This document shows positions 26,419 to 35,172 of a stretch of 64,000 nt of DNA, in pieces (position 1 is the first letter of the stretch; every line of letters begins with the position of its first letter). Both the position numbers and the translations under genes were made by a program. The notes beneath the pieces are model-generated. The model made no database searches, was not told where the DNA came from, and saw only the letters and a list, made by a program, of their open reading frames with translations. This stretch comes from an uncultured Bacteroidales bacterium (GTDB taxonomy: Bacteria; Bacteroidota; Bacteroidia; Bacteroidales; Muribaculaceae): assembly GCA_900544535.1 (NCBI GenBank), contig UQVH01000003.1, positions 62,001 through 126,000 of the forward strand. The letters run 5' to 3'.

Positions 26419-26450
26419 CAAAGGTAAGGGCAAAATATTTAATATGCAAG
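26419..26450 (-). promoter_or_regulatory. Promoter of asnA
   Basis: On the minus strand, CTTG (26450-26447), 20 bases, then TACCTTTG (26426-26419). This fits the Bacteroidetes consensus and leaves a leader of about 35 bases. Confidence 0.6.
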
Positions 26451-26610
26451 CAAAATGCAATAAAATTTAGAAAAATTTTATCAAAATGACAAAATGATGT
26501 GATTTTGGATTGCATTTTACCACTTAGGACATCGGCTTTGGCCGGATTCAGAAGGAGAGATTTTTCTGAATTAGTTTATATAATAGGTGGCATAATAGAA
26601 AGAAATAAAT

Positions 26611-26618
26611 TAAATTTG
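26611..26618 (+). promoter_or_regulatory. -7 element of the threonylcarbamoyl-AMP synthase gene
   Basis: TAAATTTG fits TAnnTTTG and lies 31 bases before the GTG start at 26649. No clear -33 element. Confidence 0.5.
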
Positions 26619-26648
26619 CATACCTAAACGTTTCAATCTTCCGATTCA

Positions 26649-27221
26649 GTGATAAATTCAGACCAAGATATTTCCTCCGCTGTTGCCGTTTTGCGTAAGG
26701 GCGGAATCATTGTCTATCCCACAGATACTGTGTGGGGGATAGGTTGCGATGCCTGCAATTCCGATGCTGTGCGCCGGGTTTTTGAGATTAAACGGCGTGC
26801 CGATTCCAAGGCTTTGATCACTCTTGTCGCTGACAAGGATGAGATAGCCCGCTATACGGATTCGGATATTTCGATGGCGCGCGAGGTCGTAGGCGGGAGT
26901 CTGAGACCTACCACCGTGATCTATCCCCGTGCCATGGGGCTTGCTCCGGAACTTGTAGGTGAAGACGGAAGCGTAGGCATCCGTCTGACGTCCGAAGCGG
27001 TTTCAGCGGCCATATGCCGCGGGCTGGGGCGTCCGATTGTCTCGACGTCGGCCAATATCAGCGGATGTCCGGCACCGTCGATTTACAGCGAGATTTCGGA
27101 CGAGATTCTGAATGCCGCCGATTATGTGGTCATGGCGCGGCGCGACGATAACACTAAAGCCTTGCCTTCAAGAATAATAAAAATCGGGCCCGACGGCTCC
27201 GTCACAGTAATACGCCCGTGA
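26649..27221 (+). CDS. L-threonylcarbamoyladenylate synthase (Sua5/YciO/YrdC family)
   Basis: This enzyme makes threonylcarbamoyl-AMP from threonine, bicarbonate and ATP for t6A modification of tRNAs that read ANN codons. The 190 residues show the family signatures GGIIVYPTDTVWGIGCDA, IKRRADSKALI and RPIVSTSANISG. It starts with GTG at 26649, 31 bases after a -7 element. Its stop overlaps the GTG start of the glycosyltransferase gene by 4 bases. The short form without a C-terminal Sua5 domain corresponds to TsaC. Confidence 0.92.
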   Translation: MINSDQDISSAVAVLRKGGIIVYPTDTVWGIGCDACNSDAVRRVFEIKRRADSKALITLVADKDEIARYTDSDISMAREVVGGSLRPTTVIYPRAMGLAPELVGEDGSVGIRLTSEAVSAAICRGLGRPIVSTSANISGCPAPSIYSEISDEILNAADYVVMARRDDNTKALPSRIIKIGPDGSVTVIRP

Positions 27222-28618
27222 AATCGCACGATACGAGGATTCTGAGGGCATTATATGTCGGTGCCGACTATCTGTCGACGCTTGTCGGAGTGATCGTTTT
27301 CACTCTGGCTCGTTTCATCATGATCGGACCTGTGCAGAATCTGTTCCCAAATTTCGGGGCTTTTGTTAATTCGCCCGGTCCGCGATTGACTTTGCTGCTG
27401 TTTCCGGTGTTCATGTTGGGCATATATTGTGTTTCCGGCTATTATGTCAATGTCGTCAGTAAATCGAGAGTCAGAGAGTTTCTGAATTCGGTATGCTGCG
27501 TGGCCGTCGGATCGATAATATTCTTCATGGTCGTGCTGCTTAATGACGTGTTGCCGCGGCGCCTCCACAATTATGAACTGCTGCTGACACTGTTCGGATG
27601 CCTGTTTATACCGGTAAGCTGCTCAAGATTCCTGCTGACATCGCTGATCAAATCATATTTTTCCCGCCGTTCACGTCCTCAGAGATTGCTGATGGTAGGT
27701 GAGGGAGACGATCTCGACGCTCTGAGGCGTGAGGCTCTCAGAAGCGGCAAAGAGATCGTGGCGACCATTCCTCCGGCCGAAGTCCGGGAGGGAAGCACGG
27801 ACCAGTCTCACGATTATTTCCGCCGGCAACTGGATAAATATCAGGCTGATGGTTTCATATTGTCGCTCTCGGCTCTGACACAGGACAAATGGATGAGAAT
27901 TATCTGCGAACTCTATCTGTTGGAATGCCCGATAATCGTTCTTGCGGATGATTACCGCCTGCTGACCTCCAAAGTGGTATATGACAATCTTATGGGCGAG
28001 CCGTTGATGGATATTTCCTCAATGACACTCCCGGAGACATCGGTTGCCGTCAAGCGGTGCATAGATGTGATTGCCTCGGCTGCCGGACTGCTTGTGACGC
28101 TGCCTGTGATGGCCGTGCTCGGTGTTCTTGTCAAACTCGAATCAAAGGGACCGGTCATATATTCGCAGGAGCGCATCGGTTATCACCGCATTCCGTTCAG
28201 AATCTATAAGCTTCGGTCCATGAAAGTCGATGCTGAGGAAGGCGGTCCGGCCCTGTCGGCCGAAAATGATCCGCGTGTCACACGGATCGGAAGGTTCATG
28301 AGAAAATACCGTCTTGACGAGCTGCCCAATCTTTGGAATGTGCTCAGAGGCGATATGTCGCTTGTCGGGCCGCGTCCTGAACGGGAATACTTTCTCCGGC
28401 AGATGCGTGAGGCGGCCCCTTACTGTGTGTTGCTCCATCAGGTCCGTCCCGGTCTGACATCGCTCGGCATGGTCAAGTTCGGCTATGCCGCTTCGGTCGA
28501 AGAAATGCTCAGCAGACTTAAATACGATCTGCTTTACATTCAGAATCTTTCACTTTCCCTTGATCTGAAAATAGTGTTTTATACATTGCGCACAATCGCA
28601 AAGGGGGAAGGGGTCTAA
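27218..28618 (+). CDS. Polyprenyl glycosylphosphotransferase (sugar transferase, WcaJ type)
   Basis: This 466-residue membrane enzyme transfers a sugar-1-phosphate from a nucleotide sugar to undecaprenyl phosphate, the first step in building an exopolysaccharide or glycan. The N-terminal half has four or five helices and a nucleotide-binding-like region; the C-terminal bacterial sugar transferase domain shows KRCIDVIASAAGLLVTLPVMA, GPVIYSQERIGY, FRIYKLRSMKVDAE, RVTRIGRFMRKYRLDELPN and GDMSLVGPRPE. It begins with GTG, coupled to the upstream gene. No other glycan genes are near, so the product glycan is unknown. Confidence 0.92.
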   Translation: MKSHDTRILRALYVGADYLSTLVGVIVFTLARFIMIGPVQNLFPNFGAFVNSPGPRLTLLLFPVFMLGIYCVSGYYVNVVSKSRVREFLNSVCCVAVGSIIFFMVVLLNDVLPRRLHNYELLLTLFGCLFIPVSCSRFLLTSLIKSYFSRRSRPQRLLMVGEGDDLDALRREALRSGKEIVATIPPAEVREGSTDQSHDYFRRQLDKYQADGFILSLSALTQDKWMRIICELYLLECPIIVLADDYRLLTSKVVYDNLMGEPLMDISSMTLPETSVAVKRCIDVIASAAGLLVTLPVMAVLGVLVKLESKGPVIYSQERIGYHRIPFRIYKLRSMKVDAEEGGPALSAENDPRVTRIGRFMRKYRLDELPNLWNVLRGDMSLVGPRPEREYFLRQMREAAPYCVLLHQVRPGLTSLGMVKFGYAASVEEMLSRLKYDLLYIQNLSLSLDLKIVFYTLRTIAKGEGV

Positions 28619-28636
28619 TAATATCAACAGATAGAG

Positions 28637-30439
28637 ATGAAGTTGTTTTTCACATCCATAGCTAAAAGTTTTCAGGATGCTTTCATGGTGTTTCTTGTGT
28701 GGCGCGAGCGTCATATCAAGGAGCGTACGTTTGTTATTATTCTTGCTCTTGTCGTGGGAATTCTGGCGGGCGTTGCGGCTTTGGTATTGAAGACGCTGAT
28801 CCACTTGATAAGCCATGCGCTGACATCGAATATCAATATCGACGAAGGGAGTTTTCTTTATCTCATATATCCGGCTGTCGGCATCCTGCTGACGATGCTG
28901 TTTGTGAAGTATGTTGTCAGAGACAATATATCTCATGGTGTTACGAGAGTGCTCTATGCCATTTCGCAGAACAAATCGCGGCTGAAACGCCACAACATGT
29001 ATTCGTCCGTGATAGCCAGTTCGATCACCATCGGCTTCGGCGGATCGGTCGGTGCCGAGGGCCCGATCGTCTACACAGGAGCGGCTATCGGCTCGAATCT
29101 GGGGCGGGTGTTCAGGCTCTCGCCGCGGATTCTAATGATTCTTGTCGGCTGCGGGGCCGCCGCCGGTATCGCCGGCATTTTCAAGGCTCCGATCGCGGGG
29201 ATGCTTTTCACGCTTGAAGTGCTGATGCTCGATCTCACCACGGTTTCGGTGATGCCGCTGCTGATAGCATCGATCACGGCCGCCACGGTGGCCTATGTGG
29301 CTACCGGTTATGATGCGGAATTCTTTTTTCTTCAGAGTGAGCCGTTTGTAACCGGAAGGATTCCTTTCGTCATACTCCTGGGGCTGTTTCTCGGTTTTGT
29401 TTCGCTGTATTTCACTCGTTCTATGAACATGATGGAAGGAGTGTTCCGCAAACTTGGCACTCCCTGGCGAAAGATGATTGTCGGTGGCACGATAGTGGCT
29501 CTCCTTGTATTCCTTTTCCCGCCGCTTTACGGCGAGGGCTATTCGGCTATCATAGACCTTCTCAGCGGCAATACCGAATCAATCGTCAACGGTTCGATCT
29601 TTTATAAGGACAGAGGTTCCGTTTGGTGGATTCTGGGGTTCGTGGGCGCATTGGTGCTCTTGAAATCATTTGCGACTTCCGCCACGAATGGTGGCGGAGG
29701 CGTCGGCGGTACGTTTGCACCCTCGCTTTATGTCGGGTGTATGGCAGGATTTTTTTTCGCCTACTTCCTGAACACCGTATTCGGGCTCGATCTCTCGACC
29801 AAGAACTTCGCGCTGATGGGGATGGCCGGTGTGATGTCTGGTGTGATGCACGCTCCTCTGATGGGCATCTTTCTTACGGCTGAGCTGACAGGCGGTTATG
29901 AACTTTTCCTGCCGTTGCTTATCGTTTCGGCGATCTCTTACGGTACCATTAAGTTTTTCGAGCCTTACAGCATCTACACAATGCGTCTCGCTCATGAAGG
30001 GAAACTGCTCACACATCATAAGGACAAGGCAGTGCTGACACTGCTGAAGATCGACAATGTCATCGAGACTGACTTTGTGTCAGTCCGTCCTGAAATGAAT
30101 CTCAAGGAGATGGTCAATGCCATTTCGCGCTCGTCGCGCAACCTTTTTCCGGTCATCGGTGACAACGGCAAACTGCTCGGAGTTGTCATCCTTGATGAAA
30201 TACGCAATATAATGTTCCGCCCTGACCTTTATAAACGCATGTATGTCAATCAGTTCATGTCTGTGCCTCCTGCCATGATCGAAGTGGGGCAGAGCATGGA
30301 GTCTGTGATGAAGGCCTTCGACGCCACAGGCGCCTGGAACCTTCCCGTAGTTGAAAACGGCCGATATGTGGGATTTGTGTCGAAATCCAAGATCTTCAAC
30401 TCCTATCGCCGCGTTCTGCGCCACTATTCCGAAGACTGA
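28637..30439 (+). CDS. ClC-type chloride channel/transporter with CBS domains
   Basis: A 600-residue ClC family membrane protein. The selectivity and gating motif GSVGAEGP is at 136-143, with the gating glutamate at E141, as in H+/Cl- exchangers; a second conserved segment is NGGGGVGGTFAPSLYVG. About residues 460-595 form a pair of CBS domains that may sense adenine nucleotides. The gene follows the sugar transferase by 18 bases and is probably cotranscribed with it; a terminator follows. Confidence 0.93.
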   Translation: MKLFFTSIAKSFQDAFMVFLVWRERHIKERTFVIILALVVGILAGVAALVLKTLIHLISHALTSNINIDEGSFLYLIYPAVGILLTMLFVKYVVRDNISHGVTRVLYAISQNKSRLKRHNMYSSVIASSITIGFGGSVGAEGPIVYTGAAIGSNLGRVFRLSPRILMILVGCGAAAGIAGIFKAPIAGMLFTLEVLMLDLTTVSVMPLLIASITAATVAYVATGYDAEFFFLQSEPFVTGRIPFVILLGLFLGFVSLYFTRSMNMMEGVFRKLGTPWRKMIVGGTIVALLVFLFPPLYGEGYSAIIDLLSGNTESIVNGSIFYKDRGSVWWILGFVGALVLLKSFATSATNGGGGVGGTFAPSLYVGCMAGFFFAYFLNTVFGLDLSTKNFALMGMAGVMSGVMHAPLMGIFLTAELTGGYELFLPLLIVSAISYGTIKFFEPYSIYTMRLAHEGKLLTHHKDKAVLTLLKIDNVIETDFVSVRPEMNLKEMVNAISRSSRNLFPVIGDNGKLLGVVILDEIRNIMFRPDLYKRMYVNQFMSVPPAMIEVGQSMESVMKAFDATGAWNLPVVENGRYVGFVSKSKIFNSYRRVLRHYSED

Positions 30440-30465
30440 CAATTTGACCCATACAGATAAAGTTT

Positions 30466-30517
30466 ACCCCGGCCATATATGTCAAGACATGTGGCCGGGG
30501 TTATTGTCTTTTTGCCG
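30466..30517 (+). terminator. Terminator of the ClC gene
   Basis: An inverted repeat ACCCCGGCCA...TGGCCGGGGT (30466-30501) followed by TATTGTCTTTTT, in the 85-base gap between convergent genes. Confidence 0.7.
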
Positions 30518-30524
30518 GAGGGCG

Positions 30525-32540
30525 TCAGAGCACTATTTTTCCGGCATTGCTTTCCTTGATGATGCCGTGGCGGAAGGCATAAAGAAGCTCTGTAAGTTCG
30601 TCGATCTGACTCTGAAGGATTTTGCCCTTGTCGGTATCGCGCACACGGATTCGCTGCGAAGTCTGCTCGACCATTTTGGTTGAGCGGACGATGTCTGTGC
30701 CGCTTCTGATGGCCTCTTCTTCGGAGATGAACGGCTCGTGTTCGACAAGCTCGAAGTTGCTGCTGTGATAGATCAGAGTGTAGCCTGCGATGCCTGTCGT
30801 CTTGTGGTAGGCTTTGGCGAAACCGCCGTCAATGACCATCAGTTTGCCGTTGGCACGGATCGGACTCTCGCCCTTCTGAGTGCGTACGGGCACGTGGCCG
30901 TTGATGATATGGCGCTGTGCGCCCTCGACCTTGAACTCGTCGAGGATCATGTCGCAGATCTCCTCGTTCTGCCGGAGTTTGTAGTAATAGCCTTTTTCCT
31001 CTTTGTGGGCTTCGGGATCTTTGATGAAATAGCGTTCGAAGGTGGTCATCCTGCTCTTGTCGAAGAGAGGGGAGTCGGGGCCGCACCAGAGATACCAGTA
31101 ATAGTCGCGGGCATACTCCTTGTCTTCGGCCGGAGTGTCGTCGTTGAACGCGGATCGGACAAGCATGCCTATCTGATGGAAGAGCTCGTGTCCGCGATAT
31201 TTCTGCTTGTTGACTATTACGTCTTTCAGCGTGCCGTCGGCGTTGAGCGGCATCGAGGCATGGAAGAGAAGGTTGGAGTTGTATATGCCATACATGCAGC
31301 CGTGGCTGAAAAGGCATGATATATGACGTTTCAGTCCGGTGCTGACGGTGAACGAGTGGTGCAGTTTGTCGATCAGTTCTTCTTCCTCCTCTGTCAGGCG
31401 ATAGGGATCTTTAGGGTCGATTGTCGGGAAATTCATATCCGACATCTCATATGCCTTCCCGTCGATCTCGACTGTTCCTTTCCCGAAATCTATGCGGTCA
31501 AGCAGATTGCGGTCGGTCATCTCCCATTCGGGATGCTTGAGGGTCATCGCTCCTTCGAGCTTGAACTGGATTACAGCGATGGCCTTGTGCATCTGGGCCA
31601 TCAGGCGCAGAGTCTTTTCGGGATGCTCGGTCTGTTCGGCGTCGACCCGCGGAGCAAACTCCGTGCACGGATCGTCGGCATAGGTCTCCATTGCCATGGT
31701 TGCGAGCGGGAGCAGGTTGATGCCGTAGCCGTCTTCAAGTGTGGTGAGGTTGGCATAGCGTAGCGAGACGCGGATCACGTTGGCTATACAGCATTTGTTG
31801 CCTGCGGCTGCGCCCATCCATAGCATGTCGTGGTTGCCCCACTGTATGTCCCAGTTGCCGTAATGGCAGAGGGTGTCCATTATAAGATGTGCGCCCGGAC
31901 CGCGGTCGTAGACGTCGCCGAGTATGTGGAGCTGGTCGATGCTGAGTTTCTGGATCACCTTGCAGAGAGCCACAATGAATGCGTCGGCCTGGCCGGTGGT
32001 CACTATGGTTTCAAGGATGCGGTTGAAATAGCCCTGCTTGTCATATTCGCCGCGCGATTCATGGAGAAGTTCCTCGATGATGTAGGCGAATTCCTTAGGA
32101 AGAGCCTTGCGGACTTTGGAGCGGGTATACTTAGAGGAAACGCTCTGGCATACGCGGATCAGTTGGTGAAGGGTGATGTTGTAGAAATCGTCCATGTTCT
32201 CTTCTTTGGAATGGACGATCTGCATTTTTTCTTCCGGATAGTAGATCAGTGAGCAGAGCTGCCGGATCTCGCTTTCGCGCATGGTGGTTCCGTAGAGGTC
32301 GGTGACTTTGCGCTTGATGTTGCCGGAGGCGTTTTTCAGAATATGGTGGAATGCCTCGTGTTCTCCGTGGAGATCGGCAACGAAATGTTCGGTGCCCTTT
32401 GGCAGATTGAGTATGGCTTCAAGATTTATGATCTCTGTGCTTGCCGCGCTGATGTTCGGAAAAGTCTGCGCGAGGAGTTCGAGTATTCGACGGTCGTTTT
32501 CAACTTGCCGTTCGTTGGTTTTGCTGTCAATTGGCGACAT
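30525..32540 (-). CDS. fbp: Fructose-1,6-bisphosphatase class III
   Basis: This gluconeogenic enzyme removes the 1-phosphate of fructose-1,6-bisphosphate. The 671 residues match the large Firmicutes/Bacteroidetes class III type, a calcineurin-like metallophosphatase: the metal motifs are DLHGEH at 56-61, GDVYDRG at 208-214 and GNHDM at 235-239, and HVP is near the C-terminal third. Normal length. Transcribed alone; a -7 element lies at 32630-32637 on the same strand. Confidence 0.95.
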   Translation of the reverse strand: MSPIDSKTNERQVENDRRILELLAQTFPNISAASTEIINLEAILNLPKGTEHFVADLHGEHEAFHHILKNASGNIKRKVTDLYGTTMRESEIRQLCSLIYYPEEKMQIVHSKEENMDDFYNITLHQLIRVCQSVSSKYTRSKVRKALPKEFAYIIEELLHESRGEYDKQGYFNRILETIVTTGQADAFIVALCKVIQKLSIDQLHILGDVYDRGPGAHLIMDTLCHYGNWDIQWGNHDMLWMGAAAGNKCCIANVIRVSLRYANLTTLEDGYGINLLPLATMAMETYADDPCTEFAPRVDAEQTEHPEKTLRLMAQMHKAIAVIQFKLEGAMTLKHPEWEMTDRNLLDRIDFGKGTVEIDGKAYEMSDMNFPTIDPKDPYRLTEEEEELIDKLHHSFTVSTGLKRHISCLFSHGCMYGIYNSNLLFHASMPLNADGTLKDVIVNKQKYRGHELFHQIGMLVRSAFNDDTPAEDKEYARDYYWYLWCGPDSPLFDKSRMTTFERYFIKDPEAHKEEKGYYYKLRQNEEICDMILDEFKVEGAQRHIINGHVPVRTQKGESPIRANGKLMVIDGGFAKAYHKTTGIAGYTLIYHSSNFELVEHEPFISEEEAIRSGTDIVRSTKMVEQTSQRIRVRDTDKGKILQSQIDELTELLYAFRHGIIKESNAGKIVL

Positions 32541-32629
32541 AGTCAGGGGTTGTTATTATTTTTGAGAATTGATCCCTTATCGTCATTGTGAAACATGATT
32601 GATATGTTCTCGTGACGATGAACACATCA

Positions 32630-32637
32630 CAAATGTA
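32630..32637 (-). promoter_or_regulatory. -7 element of fbp
   Basis: Minus-strand TACATTTG fits TAnnTTTG and lies 90 bases before the fbp start. No clear -33 element at the usual spacing. Confidence 0.45.
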
Positions 32638-32717
32638 ACATAAATATATTGAATAAGACTTATCCTGATGGAGAAAAGTTCTATTTTTTTGTATTTTAGA
32701 AGTTTTAAGTGCTTTAA

Positions 32718-32749
32718 TTTGTGGGATAGTGTTAAAATTGCTAATTTTA
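32718..32749 (+). promoter_or_regulatory. Promoter of the uronate (kdu) operon
   Basis: TTTG (32718-32721), 20 bases, then TAATTTTA (32742-32749), one base short of the consensus TAnnTTTG. It lies 77 bases before kduD. Confidence 0.5.
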
Positions 32750-32825
32750 CGACCGAATTTCCCCTCGGAACCATGTAAAACTTTTTTGATTCTCTGATAC
32801 AGAACCTTAGATAAACAACGCGAAT

Positions 32826-33620
32826 ATGGTAAATTTTTCACTTGAAGGCAAAGTTGCGCTCGTGACCGGCGCTGCCTATGGAATTGGTCTTGCTATCGCC
32901 CAGGCTTATGCCGAGGCCGGTGCTAAAATAGTATTTAATTGCTCACGTCAGGAAACTGTCGACCGCGGTCTTAAAGCATACAAGGAACTTGGAATCGATG
33001 CAAAGGGCTATCTCTGCGACGTTACCGATGAAGACGCTGTAAAAGCAATGGTGGCCGACATTGAAGCCACCGTAGGCACAATCGATATTCTTGTCAACAA
33101 CGCAGGCATCATCAAGCGTATCCCCATGGAGGAGATGGATGTCAAGGACTTCCGCCGTGTGGTAGATGTCGACCTCGTCGCTCCCTATATCTGCGCAAAG
33201 GCCGTGATTCCCGGCATGATCAGGAAAGGTCATGGCAAGATCATCAACATCTGCTCTATGATGAGCGAGCTCGGCCGCGAGACTGTATCGGCCTACGCCG
33301 CTGCCAAGGGCGGTCTCAAGATGCTCACACGCAACATCTGCTCGGAATACGGTGAATACAATATTCAGTGCAACGGCATAGGTCCGGGCTACATTGCTAC
33401 CGACCAGACAGCTCCTCTGCGCGAGCTTCAGCCTGACGGATCACGTCATCCCTTCGACCAGTTCATCATATCCAAGACTCCGGCTGCCCGCTGGGGTACC
33501 CCTGAAGACCTCATGGGGCCGGCTGTGTTCCTCGCATCTGACGCCAGCGACTTTGTGAACGGCCATGTGCTTTATGTCGACGGCGGTATCCTCGCCTATA
33601 TCGGCAAACAGCCCAAATAA
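32826..33620 (+). CDS. kduD: 2-dehydro-3-deoxy-D-gluconate 5-dehydrogenase (SDR family)
   Basis: This classical short-chain dehydrogenase of 264 residues has the cofactor motif TGAAYGIG at about 15-22, NNAG near 91, and the catalytic S...YAAAK group (SMMSELGRETVSAYAAAK). SDRs of this kind are often labelled gluconate 5-dehydrogenase, but the neighbours kduI and kdgK point to KduD, which reduces 3-deoxy-hexodiulosonate to 2-keto-3-deoxygluconate with NAD(P)H in the cytoplasm. No signal peptide. It is first in a six-gene plus-strand operon that ends at 39,503. Confidence 0.9.
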   Translation: MVNFSLEGKVALVTGAAYGIGLAIAQAYAEAGAKIVFNCSRQETVDRGLKAYKELGIDAKGYLCDVTDEDAVKAMVADIEATVGTIDILVNNAGIIKRIPMEEMDVKDFRRVVDVDLVAPYICAKAVIPGMIRKGHGKIINICSMMSELGRETVSAYAAAKGGLKMLTRNICSEYGEYNIQCNGIGPGYIATDQTAPLRELQPDGSRHPFDQFIISKTPAARWGTPEDLMGPAVFLASDASDFVNGHVLYVDGGILAYIGKQPK

Positions 33621-33653
33621 GAAAATATATATTAATAATGTGGGGTGGATGTC

Positions 33654-33673
33654 GCAAGAATCCGGATTCTTGC
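33654..33673. repeat. 20-bp perfect palindrome between kduD and the EIIC gene
   Basis: GCAAGAATCCGGATTCTTGC is perfectly self-complementary, with outer GGAT/ATCC arms able to extend the stem. No T run follows. It may be an operator or an RNA hairpin that sets the kduD to EIIC ratio. Confidence 0.55.
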
Positions 33674-33712
33674 AATATCCGCTCTCTGACTGAAAAATCC
33701 AATCATCCTTAA

Positions 33713-35134
33713 ATGGAACAAGTATTTTCTTATATCATCGGTCTTGGAGCGGCCGTGATGATGCCGGTGATCTTTACCATCCTCGGCGTCTGCATCGGTA
33801 TCCGTTTCAGTGACGCTCTCAAATCAGGCCTCAAGGTAGGTGTCGGTTTCATCGGTCTGTCGATTGTCACCGCGCTTCTGACCTCGGCTCTCGGCCCCGC
33901 GCTTGACACGGTGGTCAATATCTATGACCTCCAGCTGAAAGTGTTCGACATGGGCTGGCCTGCCGCAGCCGCCGTGGCCTACAACACTGCCGTCGGTGCT
34001 TTCATCATTCCCGTCTGCCTCGGTGTCAACCTGCTCATGCTCTTCACCAAGACCACGCGCACGGTAAATATCGACTTGTGGAACTACTGGCACTTTGCTT
34101 TCATCGGCGCAGTCATCTATTTCGCAAGCGATTCTCTCGCATGGGGCTTCTTCGGCGCAATCGTCTGCTACATCATCACCCTGATCATCGCCGATATGAC
34201 TGCAAAGAAATTCCAGACCTTCTATAAGGACATGGACGGCATTTCGATCCCGCAGCCTTTCTGCGGCGGTTTCGTGCCCTTCGCATGGCTCATCAACAAG
34301 GGCCTTGACAAGATTCCCGGCATCGAGAAACTTGAAATCGACGCCGAAGGCATGAAAAAGAAATTCGGTCTTCTTGGCGAGCCCCTTTTCCTCGGTGTCG
34401 TTGTCGGTGTCGTAATAGGCTGTCTCACCTGCAAGACCTGGAGCGAAATTGTCGACAAGATTCCTTACATCCTCGGTCTCGGTATCAAGATGGGAGCTGT
34501 CATGGAACTCATCCCCCGTGTGACCGTCCTCTTCATCGAAGGTCTCAAACCTATCAGCGACGCAACCCGCAGTCTGATCGCCCGCAAGTTCAAGGGTGCC
34601 GACGGTCTCAACATCGGCATGAGCCCGGCGCTTGTCATCGGTCATCCGACAACCCTCGTCGTTTCACTCCTTCTTATCCCCGTCACCCTGCTTCTTGCAG
34701 TCGTGCTTCCCGGTAACCAGTTCCTGCCGCTTGCCTCGTTGGCCGGCATGTTCTATGTCTTCCCCCTGGTGCTTCCGTTCACCAAAGGCAATGTTGTCAA
34801 GACCTTTATTATCGGCCTCGTCGTGCTGACAATGGGCCTTTATATGGTGACCAATCTCGCTCCCGCCTTCACTCTCGCTGCCAAAGACGTTTACGCAGCG
34901 ACAGGTGATGCCGCTGTGGCAATTCCCGCCGGATTTGACGGTGGCAGTCTCGACTTCGCTTCCAGCCCACTTGCGTGGGTCATTTATCAGTGCACTGAAA
35001 ATCTCAAATGGATCGGTGCCGGTCTGCTGGTAATTCTGACTTCGGGTCTGATGGTGTGGAACCGCGTCCTGATCCTCCGCAACCAGCGCGAGATGATCTC
35101 TAAAAACTCTGACGAAATCCAGACGACAGAATAA
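33713..35134 (+). CDS. PTS EIIC component, galactitol (GAT) family, without PTS partners
   Basis: A 473-residue membrane protein with about ten to twelve helices, fitting the EIIC-GAT family (PF03611) in length and in segments such as ALKSGLKVGVGFIGL, YNTAVGAFIIPVCLGVNLLML and GLNIGMSPALVIGHPTT. EIIC proteins normally work with EIIA, EIIB, EI and HPr, none of which is encoded nearby; Bacteroidales generally lack a sugar PTS. Placed between kduD and kduI, it probably carries a keto-deoxyuronate by secondary transport. Both the substrate and the PTS-free mechanism are inference. Confidence 0.9.
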   Translation: MEQVFSYIIGLGAAVMMPVIFTILGVCIGIRFSDALKSGLKVGVGFIGLSIVTALLTSALGPALDTVVNIYDLQLKVFDMGWPAAAAVAYNTAVGAFIIPVCLGVNLLMLFTKTTRTVNIDLWNYWHFAFIGAVIYFASDSLAWGFFGAIVCYIITLIIADMTAKKFQTFYKDMDGISIPQPFCGGFVPFAWLINKGLDKIPGIEKLEIDAEGMKKKFGLLGEPLFLGVVVGVVIGCLTCKTWSEIVDKIPYILGLGIKMGAVMELIPRVTVLFIEGLKPISDATRSLIARKFKGADGLNIGMSPALVIGHPTTLVVSLLLIPVTLLLAVVLPGNQFLPLASLAGMFYVFPLVLPFTKGNVVKTFIIGLVVLTMGLYMVTNLAPAFTLAAKDVYAATGDAAVAIPAGFDGGSLDFASSPLAWVIYQCTENLKWIGAGLLVILTSGLMVWNRVLILRNQREMISKNSDEIQTTE

Positions 35135-35172
35135 TATCCGTGATAATACGATTAAAATAGCATTTTAAGAAT

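Noticed and set aside
33824..34645. A 273-codon, Asp/Glu-rich frame on the minus strand
   Set aside because: Complement of hydrophobic EIIC codons; the acidic composition is the usual shadow of a membrane protein gene.
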